Source of the DNA: Williamsia muralis
Lineage (GTDB): Bacteria; Actinomycetota; Actinomycetes; Mycobacteriales; Mycobacteriaceae
Direction of reading: 5' to 3'
NCBI RefSeq assembly: GCF_002735905.1
Contig: NZ_PEBD01000011.1
Location: 1-64,000 of the forward strand
Length of the DNA: 64,000 bases
Below are positions 60,706 to 64,000 of the stretch, piece by piece. The notes below the pieces were generated by a model, which had not been told where the DNA came from, ran no database searches, and was given only the letters and a program-made list of their open reading frames with translations. Positions within the stretch are counted from its first letter, which is position 1, and each line of letters opens with the position of its first letter. Both the position numbers and the translations under genes were made by a program.

Positions 60706-62196
60706 ATGAAGCAGCCGCTGAAGGTCGCCGTGGTGGGCGCGGGCATGTCCGGACTGTTCTTGGGTTATCACCTCAAGCAAGCGGGCCACGAGTTCACGAT
60801 TTTCGAGAAGCGCAACGCCGTCGGCGGCACCTGGGATGCCAACACCTATCCCGGGCTCCACGTCGACGTTCTGACTCGCAACTACGAGTTCTCTTTTGCC
60901 CGAGCCCAGCACTGGACCAAGCGGTACGCACCGGGCACCGAGGTGCGTAAGTACCTGGCCGACTTCGCGAAAGATGCCGGACTGCTCGATCACATCCGGT
61001 TCAACACCGAGATCACCGCGGCGTCGTGGGACGACGGTGTCTGGAATGTCACCCTTGCCGACGGGTCGACCGACATCTTCGACATCGTCGTGTCCGCGAC
61101 CGGATTCCTGCGGGTACCCAATCGTCCGACCGTCCCCGGTGTGGAATCCTTCGCCGGCAAGTCATTCCACTCTTCTCAGTGGGATCACTCGGTCGATCTC
61201 AACGACAAGAGTCTGCGCGTCGGCGTCGTCGGAACGGGCTCGAGTGGCGTCCAGATCGTCACCGCACTCGGCGAGAAGGGTCTTGACGTGACCCACTTCA
61301 TCCGTTCGCCGCAATGGATGCAGGTCAAGCCGAATCCGCGGTACACACGACTGGAGAAGTTGGTACTGCGGATTCCGCCGCTGGCCAAGCGGTACGACCA
61401 GCGCATGGCAGAACAGCGCATCAAGACCGACGGCAACGAAACCTGGCGCCTGGTCCCAGGTCCGGATCGGGAAGAGATGAAGGCCCGGTTCCTTGCGATG
61501 CTCGAGCGGGAGATTCCCGACCCCGAGTTGCGTGCCAAGTTCACGCCCACCGAGCCCCTCGGTGTCAAGCGAATCGCCAAGACCCCGAATTACTATCGCG
61601 TGGCGCAACAGGACAACGTGCACCCGGTCTTCGGCGGGGTCTCCAAGGTGGTGCCCGAAGGCATCGTGGACGACAAGGGCACACTGCACGAGCTCGACGT
61701 GATCGTGTGGGCAACAGGTTTCGATGCGCACGCGTACATGCGTCCGATGAACCTGACGGGGCCGCAGGGCCGCACGATCGACGATGCGTGGCGCGACGGT
61801 GTGAATGCCTTCCGCGGCATCGCGGTCACCGGTTTCCCGAACTTCTTCATGCTGTGTGGACCGTTCGCGCCGATCAACTCGATCACGATCCCGACGACGC
61901 TCACCCATGAGGTGGGCTACCTCATGCGGTTGCTCGAGGTCATTCGCCGAACCGAGAAGGGCTACGCGCCCACCGCGGAAGCCACCGAGGAGTTTCTCGC
62001 CGAGGTTCGAAAAGCGCTGCCCGACACCACCTATTCCGAGGGCAAGAACTGGTACAGCCAGAAGGTGGGGACCCCGATCATCTGGCCGTTCACCCGGCAA
62101 AAGCACGAGGAACAGTACAAAGAACTCAAGATGACCGACTTCGACACCTTCGAGATGGCTCCGGTCCGCGGAAACAAACCCGACCGGGTGGTCTGA
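60706..62196 (+). CDS. Flavin-containing / Baeyer-Villiger-type monooxygenase
   Basis: 496 aa. GAGMSG (11-16) and GGTWDANTYPGLHVD are the FAD part; FAGKSFHSSQWD (149-160) fits the fingerprint FxGxxxHxxxW; GTGSSGVQ (177-184) is the second fold. VWATGFDAHAYMRP and GFPNFFMLCGP follow. It is shorter and more divergent than the enzyme at 47761, closer to ketone monooxygenases of the EtaA/MymA-like range. The ATG at 60706 has GGGAG upstream; a GTG lies one codon earlier. It begins an operon with an amidohydrolase and a CoA-transferase. Confidence 0.88.
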   Translation: MKQPLKVAVVGAGMSGLFLGYHLKQAGHEFTIFEKRNAVGGTWDANTYPGLHVDVLTRNYEFSFARAQHWTKRYAPGTEVRKYLADFAKDAGLLDHIRFNTEITAASWDDGVWNVTLADGSTDIFDIVVSATGFLRVPNRPTVPGVESFAGKSFHSSQWDHSVDLNDKSLRVGVVGTGSSGVQIVTALGEKGLDVTHFIRSPQWMQVKPNPRYTRLEKLVLRIPPLAKRYDQRMAEQRIKTDGNETWRLVPGPDREEMKARFLAMLEREIPDPELRAKFTPTEPLGVKRIAKTPNYYRVAQQDNVHPVFGGVSKVVPEGIVDDKGTLHELDVIVWATGFDAHAYMRPMNLTGPQGRTIDDAWRDGVNAFRGIAVTGFPNFFMLCGPFAPINSITIPTTLTHEVGYLMRLLEVIRRTEKGYAPTAEATEEFLAEVRKALPDTTYSEGKNWYSQKVGTPIIWPFTRQKHEEQYKELKMTDFDTFEMAPVRGNKPDRVV

Positions 62197-62204
62197 GTCC
62201 TCCG

Positions 62205-63119
62205 ATGGCCACTCACGAAACCGTCCGCGCCGGTGACTCAGTGATCATCGATGCCCAGATCCATGTCTGGAAGTCCTCGACCCCCGATCGTCCGTGGCCG
62301 GCGGACGCCATCGAGCCGCAGCGTCCGGTGCCGTTGGAAGTGCCCGAGGTGCGAGCCGAGATGGACAACGCGGGTGTCCGCGCGGCACTGCTTCTCGCGC
62401 CGACCTGGGAGGGCTCGCGCAACGACTACGTTCTCGCCACCGCCGCGGCGGAGCCCGAACGTTTCGGGGCACTGTGCCGATTCCCGACTGCCGACCCCGC
62501 CGCCGTCGAAAAGCTGGCCCATTGGCGAGAGACCGCCGGTATGCGCGGAATCAGGTTGTCGCTCAACAGAGGTGACGTCGAGAGTGCGCTCGGCGCGGCG
62601 ATCGACAGTGGATTCTTCGCCGCGGCGCAGGAACACCGGGTACCCCTCAGTGTCTATGCACCAGGTCGGTACGGGTTGTTCGGCGAACTGGCCAGGCGGT
62701 TTCCGGGTCTGCTCATCACCGTTGATCACTGCGCGATCGAAGACGATCGTCTGGCGCTGCCCGATGCGATCGAGCCGCTCACCGATTTGGCGCGATATCC
62801 CGGGATCGCTGTGAAGGCCTCGGCGTTGCCCTGTTTTGTGCGCGAGACCTTCCCGTTTCCCTCGATCGAGACCGCCGTCTATCGGCTCGTCGAGGCGTTC
62901 GGGGCGCAGCGGGTGTTCTTCGGATCCGACTTGTCCCGGCTGCCGGTTCCCTACGCGCAGTTGGTGAACACATTCACCGACCACCTTCCCCGACTCGACA
63001 CCGCCGAGCGGCAACTCGTCCTGGGCGGCGCTCTGGCGAAATGGCTCGAGTGGCCCGAACCGCACTCGGTGCCGGCCGTCGCTTCCCGTCACATGACGTC
63101 TTTCGAAAATGGAGATTGA
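62205..63119 (+). CDS. Amidohydrolase-2 family metal-dependent hydrolase
   Basis: 304 aa TIM-barrel hydrolase. IIDAQIHVW (about residues 14-22) is the N-terminal metal site (His in the HxH-like position); ITVDHCAIED holds a further His, and FGSDLSRLP supplies the catalytic Asp. This family includes lactonases such as GLL and 2-pyrone-4,6-dicarboxylate hydrolase, and decarboxylases. It starts 8 nt after the monooxygenase stop, so hydrolysis of a lactone made by that enzyme is attractive but unproven. Confidence 0.85.
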   Translation: MATHETVRAGDSVIIDAQIHVWKSSTPDRPWPADAIEPQRPVPLEVPEVRAEMDNAGVRAALLLAPTWEGSRNDYVLATAAAEPERFGALCRFPTADPAAVEKLAHWRETAGMRGIRLSLNRGDVESALGAAIDSGFFAAAQEHRVPLSVYAPGRYGLFGELARRFPGLLITVDHCAIEDDRLALPDAIEPLTDLARYPGIAVKASALPCFVRETFPFPSIETAVYRLVEAFGAQRVFFGSDLSRLPVPYAQLVNTFTDHLPRLDTAERQLVLGGALAKWLEWPEPHSVPAVASRHMTSFENGD

Positions 63120-63120
63120 G

Positions 63121-64000
63121 ATGAAAAGCCCCATCGCCGGGAATCGTGCCGGCTCGTTGTCCGATGTACGTGTCGTCGAGATCGGCGGTCACGAAGGAGA
63201 GTACTGCGCGTTGGTGCTGGCCGGCCTCGGCGCCGATGTCATCAAGGTCGAACCACCTGGCGGCAGCGCCAGTCGCATGTTCGCACCGTTTGTCGATGAC
63301 GTGCCGAATCCTGACAGGTCACTGCACTTCTGGGCCTACAACCGGGGTAAGAAGTCGATCGTCATCGACGTCGAGACCACCGAAGGGCGAGCTGACTACG
63401 CCGCGCTGATCGCCGGCGCCGATGTGGTCATCGACTCCACCCCGCTCGGCTACCTCGATGAACTGTCGCTGGGTTCTGCCGATGTCCGGGCCGAACACTC
63501 GCGATTGATCTACGGGCGACTCACTGCCTTCGGCGAGGACGGACCGCACAAGCACTTCAAGGCGTCCGATTTGGTGCATCTCGCCTACGGCGGTGTCGTG
63601 ATGAACAACGGCTACGACCCCGACCCCTCGTTGAAGTACGAAACCCCGCCGATCGCACCGCAACTCGGTCACTCCTACGCCATCGCCGGAGAGCAACTCG
63701 CGTTCACCGTGGTGGCTGCGCTCTCCACTCGTAACCGAACAGGACATGGGCAGCATCTGTCGTGCGCGATCCATGAGGCCGTGGCAAAGAACACCGAGGG
63801 TGACCTGATGTCCTGGGTCGCTTTGCGAACCCCGTTCAACCGTCAGACGTGCCGTCATTCGGCGCCATCGGTGTCGCGTCATCGCTCCATCTTCAGCACC
63901 AAGGACGGACGCTGGTATCTCGCGATGACCCGCAACGCCGCGTTGCTGGGCCCGTTCCTGGACAAGTGGGGTATCGGCGGAACCATCAGCGATGGCAGCG
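63121..64000 (+). CDS. CaiB/BaiF CoA-transferase, N-terminal part (runs off window)
   Basis: Open from the ATG at 63121 to the window end (293 codons visible). LSDVRVVEIGGHEGEYCALVLAGLGADVIKVEPP-type residues and RGKKSIVIDVET are the family III CoA-transferase N-terminal pattern. RTGHGQHLSCAIHEAVAKN lies where the catalytic Asp is usually found; here the residue appears to be Glu. It starts one base after the amidohydrolase stop. It would attach CoA to the acid released by the upstream enzymes. Confidence 0.88.
   Translation, partial: MKSPIAGNRAGSLSDVRVVEIGGHEGEYCALVLAGLGADVIKVEPPGGSASRMFAPFVDDVPNPDRSLHFWAYNRGKKSIVIDVETTEGRADYAALIAGADVVIDSTPLGYLDELSLGSADVRAEHSRLIYGRLTAFGEDGPHKHFKASDLVHLAYGGVVMNNGYDPDPSLKYETPPIAPQLGHSYAIAGEQLAFTVVAALSTRNRTGHGQHLSCAIHEAVAKNTEGDLMSWVALRTPFNRQTCRHSAPSVSRHRSIFSTKDGRWYLAMTRNAALLGPFLDKWGIGGTISDGS

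Noticed and set aside
1-64000. Mobile elements, prophage, CRISPR arrays, rRNA or tRNA genes
   Set aside because: Searched by eye for transposase or integrase motifs, spaced direct repeats and tRNA T-loop/anticodon patterns on both strands; none found. Composition looks uniform.

Overview
The window looks like chromosome from a high-G+C mycolate-type actinobacterium (Gordonia, Rhodococcus or Mycolicibacterium-like). The signs are G/C-rich third codon positions, frequent GTG starts, many 1-8 nt start/stop overlaps, TetR-controlled fatty-acid-type enzymes, many flavin monooxygenases, and two SAM-IV riboswitches, a class typical of Actinomycetales. I see no rRNA, tRNA, insertion sequence, integrase, phage gene or CRISPR array. 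The genus is inference.

Layout. 1-1.8 kb: 3' part of pyruvate carboxylase. 2-8.5 kb: small regulator/efflux units (NmrA-like protein, TetR with a DHA2 pump and a DUF4188 protein, MerR with an F420-reductase-like protein and a DHA1 pump). 8.5-13.9 kb: catabolic genes (NtaA/DszA-type flavin monooxygenase, tandem EthD protein, nitroreductase, TauD-type dioxygenase, SDR). 14-16.5 kb: DHA2 pump and TetR. 16.6-22.3 kb: TetR facing a beta-oxidation-like operon (thiolase, two SDRs, large acyl-CoA dehydrogenase, MaoC).

22.9-44.1 kb is the most distinctive part: a sulfur-scavenging island. It has three SAM-type riboswitches. One precedes two luciferase-type monooxygenases and a complete peptide-type ABC importer. 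Two SAM-IV riboswitches sit back to back and precede a SufS-like cysteine desulfurase (leftward) and a second complete importer (rightward). The second importer continues, with overlapping genes, into a sarcosine-oxidase-like flavoenzyme, a glutathionyl-hydroquinone-reductase-like protein, three more luciferase-type monooxygenases and a GNAT acetyltransferase. The gene set suggests import and oxidative desulfuration of organosulfur compounds, possibly S-substituted cysteines, derepressed when SAM (and so sulfur) is low.

44.1-47.8 kb: an unrecognised HTH protein facing a small unknown gene, then another DHA2 pump. 47.8-64 kb: a catabolic region with two Baeyer-Villiger-type monooxygenases, carboxylesterase, cyclase-family hydrolase, paired acyl-CoA dehydrogenases, crotonase, SDR, CaiB/BaiF CoA-transferases (one a double-length fusion, one cut by the window end), acyl-CoA synthetase and amidohydrolase. 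The set fits ring opening of a cyclic ketone and CoA-dependent breakdown of the product; the substrate is not readable from sequence.
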